Shown: positions 1 through 9,900 of the stretch, piece by piece
How positions within the stretch are numbered: the stretch's first letter is position 1
How the letters are laid out: the number at the start of each line of letters is the position of its first letter
Assembly (NCBI RefSeq): GCF_017115045.1
Contig: NZ_JABXKK010000099.1
Span: 1 to 64,000 of the forward strand
DNA from: Nostoc sp. NMS8
GTDB lineage: Bacteria; Cyanobacteriota; Cyanobacteriia; Cyanobacteriales; Nostocaceae
Length of the DNA stretch: 64,000 nucleotides
Reading direction: 5' to 3'
Made by a program: the position numbers and the translations under genes
Notes under the pieces: generated by a model
Seen by the model: the letters and a program-made list of their open reading frames with translations, nothing else
What the model was told of the DNA's origin: nothing
The model's database searches: none

Positions 1-135
1 TTAATCAACTTTTGTTACTTCAGTAAACCTGATGCAAGTTATTAGTTTTGCTTATCTAAAAGTAAACACTCGTTGTTTGCTTACTTCTCTGGGAATAATA
101 GCTTTGTATATTACCGCTATTCTGAAAAAAATTAA

Positions 136-166
136 CCCTCAGCTTACAACTGGGGGCTTTTTTTGT
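136..166 (+). terminator. Rho-independent terminator
   Basis: A 7-bp stem (CCCTCAG at 136-142 pairing with CTGGGGG at 150-156, one G-U pair) with a 7-nt loop is followed by a run of seven T. It probably ends a gene lying left of the window. Confidence 0.6.
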
Positions 167-253
167 TTGGCAAAATGGCATATCTCTAAATTAGAGGGTT
201 GTTATGGTATTGGAGTAGGATACATTCCATGCGAAAAGTACTGACTTGCATTA

Positions 254-290
254 CCCCTGGTAGTTTGCTAGGGGTTTTATTTTTTATTTA
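254..290 (+). terminator. Second terminator-like hairpin
   Basis: CCCCT at 254-258 pairs with AGGGG at 270-274 and is followed by a long T-rich tract (275-289). It is the second such signal within 120 bases, giving a tandem stop after an unseen upstream gene. Confidence 0.55.
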
Positions 291-773
291 AACTGAGAGC
301 GATCGCTTTTAAATATTGTGCTGAGAAATTTATTTTTAGCGATTCTAATATAATTAACAACTACCCCTTTCAGGGTGACTCGTAAAATCTCTGTTTTTCT
401 CTGTTGCGCCAGTTGCTTCTCCCTTGGCGCTAGCTTCTCCCTTTGGGAGAAGAGAAGACGCTACGTGTAGCAAGATCCCCGCAGGGGTACAAATCGGGGA
501 ACCGCAAGGGCGCACTGGCAAGTCTATTACCTCTGCGGTTTAAAAGTAATTTATTTCACCACTTCAGACGCAGAGAACGTAGAGTTAAGAGATTAAAGAA
601 GAATTTTTTGAGCAAAATTTTTACTCACTTTGAAAGGGCTAGTTCTATATGAGTAATTTTAGAATTCTCTACTTTTGGGAATTAATTAGAGATGGCAATT
701 TTAATTCAACCATAGAACTGACAATAAATATAAGCTTATATCAAGTGGAAAATCAAGTACAACGAATCAAAAC
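291..773. other. Gene-poor gap with interspersed repeat
   Basis: No convincing gene. It holds a HIP1-like GCGATCGC at about 299 and a patch of short inverted repeats around 425-535 (CTTCTCCC... GGGAGAAG, CCCCGCAGGGG) of the kind scattered through Nostoc genomes. The short open frame at 443-652 is made of this repeat and is not a gene. Confidence 0.5.
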
Positions 774-1166
774 ATGACTAAGCTGATCGAATACGAAGAA
801 GCCAGCGACGAAGTACGTGCAGTGTATGACGACATCCGCGTTACACGTCAGAATGACTATATTAATAACTTTTGGAAAGCCATAGCTAACCATCCGCCCA
901 CACTGCAACGAACGTGGCAAGCGTTAAAGGAAGTGATGGTTAGCCCTGGTGAAATTGATCCACTCATGCGCGAACTGATTTATATTGCAGTGAGTGCAAC
1001 CAATGGCTGTGAGTATTGCATCGCCTCGCACACAGCGGCAGCACGTGCCAAGGGTATGAATGATACTATGTTCGGGGAACTAATGGCGATCGCAGCCACA
1101 GCCAATATGACCAATCGCCTCGCCAATGGCTATCAAATTCCGGTGGATGAGAAATTCAAGACGTAG
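774..1166 (+). CDS. Carboxymuconolactone decarboxylase family (AhpD-like) protein
   Basis: A 130-residue protein of the CMD/AhpD superfamily, small all-helical proteins that act as thiol-dependent peroxidase partners or as decarboxylases. The family signature is seen as CEYCIASH near residue 82: a CxxC pair with the histidine three residues after the second Cys, the redox pair and proton-relay residue of AhpD-like peroxidases. Length matches single-domain members. It starts at an ATG and is followed 54 bases later by an alpha/beta hydrolase in the same direction, so the two may be co-transcribed. The true substrate is unknown; a peroxidase role is inferred from the CxxC only. Confidence 0.8.
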   Translation: MTKLIEYEEASDEVRAVYDDIRVTRQNDYINNFWKAIANHPPTLQRTWQALKEVMVSPGEIDPLMRELIYIAVSATNGCEYCIASHTAAARAKGMNDTMFGELMAIAATANMTNRLANGYQIPVDEKFKT

Positions 1167-1220
1167 GAGTTTAGCCTTGTCTATCCTGTTTAAAAATAAG
1201 GTTTAGCCGAATTATTTACT

Positions 1221-2042
1221 ATGCCCAAGGTTCAGATTAATGGGATTGATTTGTTCTACGACATTAAGGGAACAGGTGAGCCTTTGCTATTAATAGCTGG
1301 CTTTCTTTGCGATCATGCTTATTGGTCGCTGATTATGCCATCGCTGGTTTCGCAATATCAAGTCATTCGCTTGGATAACCGAGGTATGGGGAGAAGTTCT
1401 GCTCCCGAAAGCCCCTATAGTATGAAGCAGATGGCTGGTGATGTTGCAGCCTTACTCGATCGCATCGGGATTAATCAAGTGCATCTAGCAGGGCATTCAA
1501 TGGGTAGTCAGATAGCCCAAGAACTAGTATTAGCACACCCTGAAAAGGTAAGAAGTCTGATGCTACTTTCATCTTTGGCAAAGGGTGATGCCTTATTCAA
1601 CAGCATCATCAAGACTTGGGGCGAACTTCCTAGTAATGTAGACCTCAAACTTTATGAAAAAGTCATATTGCCCTGGATATTTACAGATGCTTTCTATTCA
1701 ATTCCTGACATGATTGAAGGTCTAATTGAATTTGCCATCAGATATCCTTTCCCACCGACAACTCATTCACTTTATTCTCACAGCCAAGCCATCCTTAACA
1801 GTGACACAACAGACCGTCTCCAACAAATTCATTGTCCTACTTTAGTTTTGGTTGGTAAACAAGATATTCTCACCCCGCTAAAGTTTTCCCAGCAACTTGC
1901 TCAAGGTATTCCCAATGCTGAACTTGTAGTCATCGAACGTGGTGGTCATGGCTTCTTGATTGAGTCGCCGGATGCTGTGGTTTCAGCCATGCTCGATTTT
2001 CTGGGGAAGTTGAAGCCAGCTTATAGCAATTTTGGGTTTTAG
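1221..2042 (+). CDS. Alpha/beta hydrolase
   Basis: A 273-residue single-domain alpha/beta hydrolase. The oxyanion-hole region follows LLIAGFLCDH, the nucleophile elbow is GHSMG (Ser near residue 93), the acid is probably the Asp of GKQDILTP near residue 213, and the catalytic His is in RGGHGFLIE near residue 241. All three members of the triad are therefore present. The family covers esterases, lactonases and C-C hydrolases, and the sequence does not say which. With the CMD-like gene just upstream it resembles the enol-lactone hydrolase and CMD pairings of aromatic catabolism, but no other genes of such a pathway are here. It converges on the oxoprolinase gene with a 44-base gap. Confidence 0.8.
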   Translation: MPKVQINGIDLFYDIKGTGEPLLLIAGFLCDHAYWSLIMPSLVSQYQVIRLDNRGMGRSSAPESPYSMKQMAGDVAALLDRIGINQVHLAGHSMGSQIAQELVLAHPEKVRSLMLLSSLAKGDALFNSIIKTWGELPSNVDLKLYEKVILPWIFTDAFYSIPDMIEGLIEFAIRYPFPPTTHSLYSHSQAILNSDTTDRLQQIHCPTLVLVGKQDILTPLKFSQQLAQGIPNAELVVIERGGHGFLIESPDAVVSAMLDFLGKLKPAYSNFGF

Positions 2043-2086
2043 ATTACTTCCTAAAACCCTGTTTATAGAATCTCAAATAATACTAA

Positions 2087-3652
2087 CTAAGAGACTTTAC
2101 CAAATCCACCACCGCCAGGAGTTTCTATTACAAAAACATCTCCAGTTTTCATATCTACTGTTGCTGTACTGTCTAAATTCTCTTCAATTCCGTTCTGACG
2201 TTGTATCCAGTTGCGTCCTACTTTACCTGCTTCCCCGCCATTTAATCCAAAGGGAGGAACAAGCCGATGACCAGAGAGAATATTAGCTGTCATCGGTTCT
2301 AGAAATCGAATGCGGCGAATAACTCCATTACCACCCGAATATTTTCCTTTGCCACCGCTATCAGGACGAAGACTAAAGCTTTCTAAAAGTACAGGATAAC
2401 GGGTTTCTAAAACTTCTGGATCGGTCAAACGAGAGTTTGTCATGTGAGAATGGACACCATCAGTGCCATCAAAATCAATCCCCGCGCTCGAACCGCCGCA
2501 GATAGTTTCATAATATTGATATTGCTCATTACCAAAAGTAAAATTATTCATCGTTCCTTGGGAACCAGCCATGATACCCAAAGCACCATATAAAGCATCG
2601 ACAATGGTTTGAGAAGTTTCGACATTACCCGCTACTACTGCGGCTGGATAAGTTGGGTTGAGCATACAGCCAACCGGGATAATAATTTCTAAAGGATTAA
2701 GACACCCAGCATTGAGAGGAATATTATCATCAACTAAAGTACGAAAAACATATAAGACTGCTGCTTGAGTTACAGCTTTAGGAGCATTGAAATTACTATT
2801 TAGTTGTAGAGAAGTCCCAGTAAAATCGATGGTAGCACTGCGGTTTTCTGGGTGAATCGTTACTTTAACTTGAATTTGTGCGTCATTATCCATTTTATAA
2901 GTAAATGAGCCATCCTTTAGAATTGCGATCGCACGTCTAACAGACTCCTCAGCATTAGCTTGCACAAATTTCATATAAGCTTGAACAGTATCAATCCCGT
3001 ATTGTGCAACCATTTTACAAAGTTCTTGTAGTCCTCGTTCATTTGCAGCAATTTGGGCTTTAAAATCAGCTATATTTTGGTCAGGTTTACGAGCAGGATA
3101 AGTATGATTTGAGAGGTGCTGTCTGACTGCGGTTTCTCGAAAATTTCCCTCTTCAACCAAGAGTAAATTATCAAAAAGAATTCCTTCTTGTTCTACTGTG
3201 TTGCTGTGTGGAGGCATAGAGCCGGGAGTAATTCCACCGATATCTGCTTGATGTCCGCGAGAAGCAACGAAAAATAAGGGGGTAGGAAATAGAGTATTTT
3301 CAATACTTTCCAAAAAAACAGGGGTAATTGCAGTGACATCAGGAAGGTGTGTACCGCCGTTATAGGGGTTATTAGATAGATAAACATTTCCCGGTTTTAG
3401 GGTGTTGCTTTTATCGTTAACTAAACTGCGGACACTTTCACTCATTGAGCCTAAATGTACGGGAATATGGGGAGCATTTGCTACTAATAATCCCGATGAG
3501 TCAAAAATAGCGCATGAAAAATCTAGCCTTTCTTTGATATTCACTGATGTAGCCGTGTTTTGCAACACAATTCCCATTTGTTCGGCGATAAATTGATAGA
3601 GGTTTTTGAATATTTCTAAGCGGATAGGATCGGGTTGAGATGTTATGTACAT
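2087..3652 (-). CDS. Hydantoinase B / 5-oxoprolinase C-terminal half (HyuB)
   Basis: About 521 residues from the preferred ATG at 3652, which follows an AGGA-type ribosome site; an in-frame start at 3715 adds 21 residues that look non-family. HyuB is the second half of ATP-dependent 5-oxoprolinases and N-methylhydantoinases, which open the lactam ring of 5-oxoproline to glutamate. Family motifs visible are NIKERLDFSCAIFD near residue 40, NNPYNGGTHLPD near residue 93, and the glycine-rich C-terminus ETPGGGGFG. The partner HyuA (4685-6790) is on the same strand upstream, but an SDR gene on the opposite strand sits between them. The summed length of the two (about 1,220 residues) equals a fused oxoprolinase. 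Confidence 0.88.
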   Translation of the reverse strand: MYITSQPDPIRLEIFKNLYQFIAEQMGIVLQNTATSVNIKERLDFSCAIFDSSGLLVANAPHIPVHLGSMSESVRSLVNDKSNTLKPGNVYLSNNPYNGGTHLPDVTAITPVFLESIENTLFPTPLFFVASRGHQADIGGITPGSMPPHSNTVEQEGILFDNLLLVEEGNFRETAVRQHLSNHTYPARKPDQNIADFKAQIAANERGLQELCKMVAQYGIDTVQAYMKFVQANAEESVRRAIAILKDGSFTYKMDNDAQIQVKVTIHPENRSATIDFTGTSLQLNSNFNAPKAVTQAAVLYVFRTLVDDNIPLNAGCLNPLEIIIPVGCMLNPTYPAAVVAGNVETSQTIVDALYGALGIMAGSQGTMNNFTFGNEQYQYYETICGGSSAGIDFDGTDGVHSHMTNSRLTDPEVLETRYPVLLESFSLRPDSGGKGKYSGGNGVIRRIRFLEPMTANILSGHRLVPPFGLNGGEAGKVGRNWIQRQNGIEENLDSTATVDMKTGDVFVIETPGGGGFGKVS

Positions 3653-3757
3653 TTTGATTCCTATTTTTGAATTTGTAATGAGAATATAATTTTTTTCAGC
3701 CAACTGCCACATCAAAAGTGATAAGTTGTTAAAGGATTAATTCAGAAAGAAAACGTT

Positions 3758-4525
3758 GTGACATCACCTGAATTTTCATTGGATGGGAAAATTGCTCTAG
3801 TTAGTGGAGGAGGGCAAGGATTAGGATTAGAAATCACCAAAGCACTTGCGAGTGCTGGCGCTTTTGTTCTTATCAATGGGCGGAACCATGAAAAGCTAAA
3901 TCGCGCAGTTGCAGCTGTCACCGCAATTGGTGGATCAGCCTTACCATTGGAATTAGATATTACAGATGAAGCAGCCGTTAAAAAAGCGTTCAGGGAAATT
4001 CGAGAAAAATATGGGCATCTAGATATCCTTATCAATAATGTTGGTATGCGCGATCGGCGCAGTTTTTTGGAATTTGAAATGAATGCGGTGCGTCGGTTAA
4101 TCGACACCAATCTTATTGCTTCCTTCAATCTATGCCAGGAAGCAGCACGGTTGATGATTGAGAATGGCGAAGGAAAAATCATCAACATAACGTCAATCGC
4201 TGGGCCAATCGCAGGTGCAGGCGATGCTGTGTATACTGCTGCCAAGGGTGGACTCGAATCACTAACTCGCGCTCTTGCTGCTGAATTGGGAATGTTTGGA
4301 ATAACTGTCAATGGTGTTGCTCCGGGTTTTTTTGCGACTGAGAGCAATGCAGATGTCGTTGCCGATAAAGAAATCGCCGTTTGGTTGGAAAAACGAACCT
4401 CCCTTGGTCGTTGGGGAGATCCAAAAGAAATTGCTGGTGCTGTCGTTTTCTTTGCTTCTCCAGCTGCATCCTATATCACTGGTCAGATTTTAGCGGTTGA
4501 TGGTGGATACCTCGCCCATTTTTGA
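3758..4525 (+). CDS. Short-chain dehydrogenase/reductase (SDR)
   Basis: A 255-residue classical SDR starting at GTG. The cofactor loop is SGGGQGLGLEI (residues 16-26), followed by NNVG near residue 91, the catalytic Ser in NITSIAG near residue 145 and the YTAAK Tyr/Lys pair near residue 158. The C-terminus PAASYITGQILAVDGG is typical of FabG/gluconate 5-dehydrogenase-like members. It probably reduces or oxidises a small hydroxyl/keto substrate with NAD(P)H; the substrate is not deducible. It lies on the plus strand between the two minus-strand oxoprolinase genes, its start only 105 bases from the start of hyuB, so the two are divergent. A MITE-like repeat follows it. Confidence 0.85.
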   Translation: MTSPEFSLDGKIALVSGGGQGLGLEITKALASAGAFVLINGRNHEKLNRAVAAVTAIGGSALPLELDITDEAAVKKAFREIREKYGHLDILINNVGMRDRRSFLEFEMNAVRRLIDTNLIASFNLCQEAARLMIENGEGKIINITSIAGPIAGAGDAVYTAAKGGLESLTRALAAELGMFGITVNGVAPGFFATESNADVVADKEIAVWLEKRTSLGRWGDPKEIAGAVVFFASPAASYITGQILAVDGGYLAHF

Positions 4526-4554
4526 TTTATATGTCAATTCTAATTTTTAGCGCT

Positions 4555-4674
4555 AGAGGCTGTTTGAAAAGCCCAGGCGATTAGAAATCGTGGCTACACG
4601 TGTTAGTCCGCGGAGGCGGACAATGTTAGTGTAGTAGCGAATTATATTCGCCCAAAACTTTTCAAACATCCTCT
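4555..4674. repeat. MITE-like element with 16-bp terminal inverted repeats
   Basis: A 120-bp segment bounded by AGAGGCTGTTTGAAAA (4555-4570) and its inverse at 4659-4674 with one mismatch. The interior has a further palindrome (TCCGCGGAGGCGGA region) and no open frame. It looks like a small non-autonomous transposable element. Confidence 0.55.
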
Positions 4675-4684
4675 TAGACAGATT

Positions 4685-6790
4685 TTATCTATAGCCTGTT
4701 GATAGATACTGTAAAATTAGATGATTTTGTGCTGTTAATCTCGCTTGCCAGTTAGGCTCAACTACAATTGTGCTAATTTTTTCCACAACGATAGCAGGGC
4801 CATTAATAATATCTTCTGGTTGTAAATCTTCACGTCGATAAACAGGAGTATCATGCCATCTATCAGCAGTAAACATCGTTACTGTCTCAACATTTACGGG
4901 GGCTTTATCTAAAGGACGAGTACGAAGAATGAAAGGTTCTTCGGGAGTATCCATTTTCTGAATTACTTCGACTGAAGCGGATTCGACAATTAAGTTTTTC
5001 TCTAATTGAATAAAACCATAACGCGATTGATGTTCAGTCTCAAATTCTTGTCGCATCACGACCACATCATCGGCAAAATTAACTGTCAGTGTAGAGTTAG
5101 TACCCTCATATTTTAAATTAGCTTTTCGGATTATTTCTACTTGACTTAGTGCCTCATCTACTTCACTTCTAGCTTGAGTTTCTAAATATACTATTAACTG
5201 CTGTAACTGAGGAATTACTGCTTGATTTAAAGGTTGTTCAACTCCTCCTTCTCTAATTGCCCGCACATCAGCTAATCCCATTCCGTAAGCAGAGAGAACG
5301 CCAGCATAAGGATGTATAAATATCTTTTTCATTCCCAAAGTATCGGCAATTAAACAAGCAACTTGCCCGCCTGCACCGCCAAAACAACAAAGCACATATT
5401 GGGTAACATCATAACCGCGTTGCAGACTAATTTTTTTTATTGCATTTGCCATATTTTCTACTGCGATCGCAATAAATCCAGCGGCTACTGCTTCGGGAGT
5501 ACAATCATTTAATGTAGCAGCTTGAATGGCTTGGGCTAATTGGGTAAATTGCTGAATCACAGTATCTTTATCTAAAGGTAAATTGCCATCAATTCCAAAA
5601 ACTGAGGGAAAATATTGTGGGTGAATTTTACCTAATATCACATTGGCATCAGTAACCGTTAATGGCCCCCCGCGTCGATAACAAGTAGGCCCAGGATTTG
5701 AACCAGCAGATTTAGGGCCAACACGATAACTCGAACCATCAAAAAAGAGAACTGAACCACCGCCAGCAGCAATGGTATTAATTGCTAATACAGGAACTCG
5801 CATCCTTGCCCCAGCTATTTCTGAATCTAGTTGTCGTTCATACTCTCCTTGAAAGTGAGCAACATCTGTACTTGTTCCTCCCATATCAAAGGTAATAACT
5901 AACTCAAAACCTGCTCTTTTACTAGTTTGAACTGCGCCAACAATACCGCCAGCCGGGCCACTTAAAATGCTATCTTTTCCTTGAAATTGCTCGGCTGCGA
6001 CTAAACCGCCATCAGATTTCATAAACATTAATTTGACGCTGGGTAACTGACTCGCTACTTGGTTTACGTAGCGGTGCAGAATAGGAGTTAAATAAGCATC
6101 GACTACTGTTGTATCTCCTCGGCTAACCAACTTCATTAAGGGACTAACTTGATGGGATACGGATATTTGAGTAAAACCGATCTTTTGGGCAAGTTGTGCT
6201 ATTTGTTGTTCGTGTTTGGGATAGCGATCGCTGTGTATAAAAACAATAGCACAACTCCGAATTCCTGTATGGTAAACTGCTTGTAAGTCACTTTTTGCTT
6301 CTTCAATATTTATAGAGATTAATTCATTACCATTAGCATCATACCTTTCATTTATTTCAATCACCTGCTCATAAAGCATCGTTGGTAAAACGATATGACG
6401 AGCAAAAATGTTAGGACGGTTTTGGTAGCCAATTCTTAGAGCATCTTTAAACCCTTTGGTAATGAGAAGAACGACGCGCTCGCCTTTCCTTTCTAACAGC
6501 GCATTTGTAGCTACTGTTGTCCCCATCTTGACAACTTCTACCGCTTCAGTTGGAAGAGGTTCGTTATTAGCAATACCGATAATATCCCGAATACCTTGAA
6601 TTGCTGCATCTTGATATTGTTCGGGATTTTCTGAAAGTAGTTTATAGACTATAATCCATTGCTGATTGGGCAGATTTACAATTAAAAAACGCTTAGGATA
6701 TTTTAAGAGTCTATCTATAATTGCTTGATTATTAGTAACAGCAACAATATCTGTGAATGTGCCACCACGGTCAGCAAAAACCTTCAACAT
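4685..6790 (-). CDS. Hydantoinase A / 5-oxoprolinase N-terminal half (HyuA)
   Basis: A 701-residue HyuA-type protein, the ATP-binding half of 5-oxoprolinase/hydantoinase. The N-terminal phosphate loop is DRGGTFTDIV (residues 7-16); the second ATPase motif is FDMGGTSTDVAHF near residue 302; SGPAGGIVGA lies just before it. These are the ASKHA-like motifs of the family and appear intact. The expected reaction with HyuB is ATP-driven cleavage of 5-oxo-L-proline to L-glutamate, or hydantoin opening. The protein ends after the normal HyuA C-terminal beta domain. Upstream it is divergent from the chlH-like gene (131-base gap). See the finding on the split arrangement. Confidence 0.88.
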   Translation of the reverse strand: MLKVFADRGGTFTDIVAVTNNQAIIDRLLKYPKRFLIVNLPNQQWIIVYKLLSENPEQYQDAAIQGIRDIIGIANNEPLPTEAVEVVKMGTTVATNALLERKGERVVLLITKGFKDALRIGYQNRPNIFARHIVLPTMLYEQVIEINERYDANGNELISINIEEAKSDLQAVYHTGIRSCAIVFIHSDRYPKHEQQIAQLAQKIGFTQISVSHQVSPLMKLVSRGDTTVVDAYLTPILHRYVNQVASQLPSVKLMFMKSDGGLVAAEQFQGKDSILSGPAGGIVGAVQTSKRAGFELVITFDMGGTSTDVAHFQGEYERQLDSEIAGARMRVPVLAINTIAAGGGSVLFFDGSSYRVGPKSAGSNPGPTCYRRGGPLTVTDANVILGKIHPQYFPSVFGIDGNLPLDKDTVIQQFTQLAQAIQAATLNDCTPEAVAAGFIAIAVENMANAIKKISLQRGYDVTQYVLCCFGGAGGQVACLIADTLGMKKIFIHPYAGVLSAYGMGLADVRAIREGGVEQPLNQAVIPQLQQLIVYLETQARSEVDEALSQVEIIRKANLKYEGTNSTLTVNFADDVVVMRQEFETEHQSRYGFIQLEKNLIVESASVEVIQKMDTPEEPFILRTRPLDKAPVNVETVTMFTADRWHDTPVYRREDLQPEDIINGPAIVVEKISTIVVEPNWQARLTAQNHLILQYLSTGYR

Positions 6791-6921
6791 GACTCTATTT
6801 CCTTGACACTATCGCATCCGATTTTATTTTTGAACTCACAGCAGTTTGCAAGCAACTGACGCACAAAATATAGAGATTGCATCTAAAATTTAAGTAAAGA
6901 AATATTTCGTAGCTTACAGGC

Positions 6922-9900
6922 ATGAAACGCATCGTCTTGATTGCTGGGTTTGAATCGTTCAACGCTGAATTGTATAGAAAAGCAGCCTTTTTGGCTAACT
7001 CTCGCTGTCCACAGTTGGATATTCGGGTATTTAGCGATCGCGATCTTACCAGTCAACGTGCTGAGGTAGAAGCAGCACTGCATGACGCTGATGTGTTTTT
7101 CGGTAGCCTACTATTTGATTATGACCAGGTTGTGTGGTTGCGCGATCGCATTTCCCAAATTCCCATCCGTCTAGTCTTTGAGTCAGCCTTGGAATTGATG
7201 AGTTTAACCAAGTTGGGTGACTTTGCCATTGGCAATAAACCCAAAGGAATGCCCAAACCAGTTAAATTCATCCTCGACAAATTTAGCAACGGACGAGAAG
7301 AAGACAAACTCGCTGGTTACATCAGCTTCTTAAAAATTGGCCCCAAATTACTGAAATACGTTCCAGTGCAAAAAGTCCAAGACTTACGCAACTGGTTAAT
7401 TATCTATGGTTACTGGAATGCTGGTGGTTCAGAAAACGTCGCTTCATTATTCTGGACACTAGCAGAAAAATATTTAAATTTAAAAATCGGCGACATTCCC
7501 CCGCTAATCGAAACCCCCAACATCGGATTACTCCATCCCGACTATCAAGGGTTTTTTGAATCGCCAAAAGCATACCTGGAATGGTATCAGAAGATCCCCC
7601 CTACCCCCCCTTATAAAGGGGGGAATATTAGCCCCCCTTTTCAAGGGGGGTTGGGGGGATCTAAAACTGCAAAACCTGTTGTAGGAATTCTCCTCTACCG
7701 AAAACACGTCATCACCAAACAACCCTACATTCCCCAACTAATTCGCAGTTTTGAAAAAGCTGGCTTAACTCCTTTACCCATATTCATCAACGGCGTAGAA
7801 GGACATGTAGCGGTACGAGATTTAATGACAACCGACTATGAAATTCAGCAACGACAACTAGGCAATATAGAGACTCCCTCACTTTCTAGTGAAGCAGTGA
7901 AGGTGGATGCGATCATTTCGACAATTGGCTTTCCTCTGGTGGGTGGCCCGGCTGGTTCGATGGAAGCTGGCCGCCAAATAGAAGTAGCAAAGCGCATCCT
8001 CACTGCCAAGAATGTACCTTATATTGTTGCTGCACCACTATTAATTCAAGATATTTCCTCGTGGACGCGCCAAGGTATCGGCGGATTGCAAAGTGTGGTG
8101 TTGTATGCCTTACCAGAATTGGATGGCGCTATTGATACCGTTCCCCTTGGTGGATTGGTGGGCGAAAATATTTATTTGGTTCCCGAACGGGTGCAGCGAT
8201 TAATTGGTAGGGTAAAAACTTGGGTGGCTTTGCGACAAAAACCTGCTTTGGAACGCAAAATTGCAATTATTTTATATGGGTTTCCTCCAGGTTACGGTGC
8301 TGTGGGGACGGCTGCATTATTAAATGTGCCGCGTAGTTTGCTGAAGTTTCTCCACGCACTAAAAGAACAAGGTTATACCGTCGGAGATTTACCAGAAGAT
8401 GGCGAAGAATTGATTCGTTGGGTGAAAGAAGCGGATGAATCTTTAGATGATACAAAAAATATCCCTGCGTCTGTTAGCGCCCGTACCCTAGAAAAATGGC
8501 TGGGATATCTGCAAACCTCCCGCATTGAAAAACAATGGAAATCTCTGACGGGAACTGGTATTAAAACTTATGGCGATGATTTTCAGATTGGCGGTGTGCA
8601 ATTAGGGAATGTGTGGATAGGTGTACAACCACCTTTGGGGATACAAGGCGACCCGATGCGTTTAATGTTTGAACGAGATTTAACGCCCCATCCACAATAT
8701 GCTGCTTACTATAAATGGTTGCAAAATGAGTTTCAAGCTGATGCTGTAGTTCACTTTGGAATGCATGGGACGGTGGAATGGTTGCCTGGTTCTCCGTTGG
8801 GTAATACGGGTTATTCTTGGTCGGATATTTTGTTAGGAAATTTGCCTAATCTATATATATATGCGGCGAATAATCCTTCTGAATCGATGTTGGCAAAACG
8901 TCGCGGTTATGGTGTGTTGATTTCTCATAATGTACCGCCTTATGGTCGTGCAGGTTTGTATAAGGAATTGGTGGGGTTGCGGGATTTGATTTCGGAATAT
9001 CGGGAAGATCCGCAAAAGAATTATGTTTTAAAGGAAGGGATTTGTAAAAAAATTGTGGATTCTGGGTTGGATGCAGATTGTCCGTTTGCGGATGCGAAGA
9101 GGTTGGGAATTGCGTTTACTCCAGAGAATGTGCGGATGTTTAGCAGTCATGCTTTTGATGATTATTTGGTGGAGTTGTACGAATATTTACAAGTTTTAGA
9201 AAATCGGTTGTTTTCTTCTGGGCTACATACTTTCGGGGAAGCACCAAATGAGGAGGAATTGGCGTCGTATTTGGAGGCTTATTTTGGGGAGGAGGATGGA
9301 ATAAACAAAGAACACCAAGAGGAAAGAGAAGAGGAGGAAAAATTAATAGGGGATTTGTTGATGCAATCTACGGATGAGTTAACGAATTTGTTAAGGGGGT
9401 TGAATGGTGAGTATATTCCGCCTGCGCCTGGTGGGGATTTGTTAAGAGATGGGGCTGGGGTTTTGCCTACGGGGAGAAATATTCATGCTTTAGATCCTTA
9501 TCGGATGCCTTCGCCTGCTGCTTATGAACGGGGACGGGAAATTGCTCAAAAAATTATCGCCCAGCATTTGGATGAATATGGGAAATATCCTGAAACAGTG
9601 GCGGTGATGTTATGGGGGTTGGATGCGATTAAAACTAAGGGTGAATCTCTGGGGATTCTTTTGGAGTTGGTGGGGGCTGAACCTGTTAAGGAAGGAACTG
9701 GTAGAGTTGTTCGTTATGAATTAAAGCCGTTGGCTGAGGTTGGACATCCCCGCATTGATGTGTTGGGTAATTTGTCTGGGATTTTCCGGGATAGTTTTGT
9801 CAATATCATCGAATTATTAGATGATTTATTTCAACGGGCGGCTAATGCTGATGAATCGGAAGATCAGAATTTTGTTAGGAAACATGCTTTGGCTTTGAAA

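Noticed and set aside
443..652. 69-codon open frame
   Set aside because: Made of palindromic intergenic repeat; no family features and no ribosome site.
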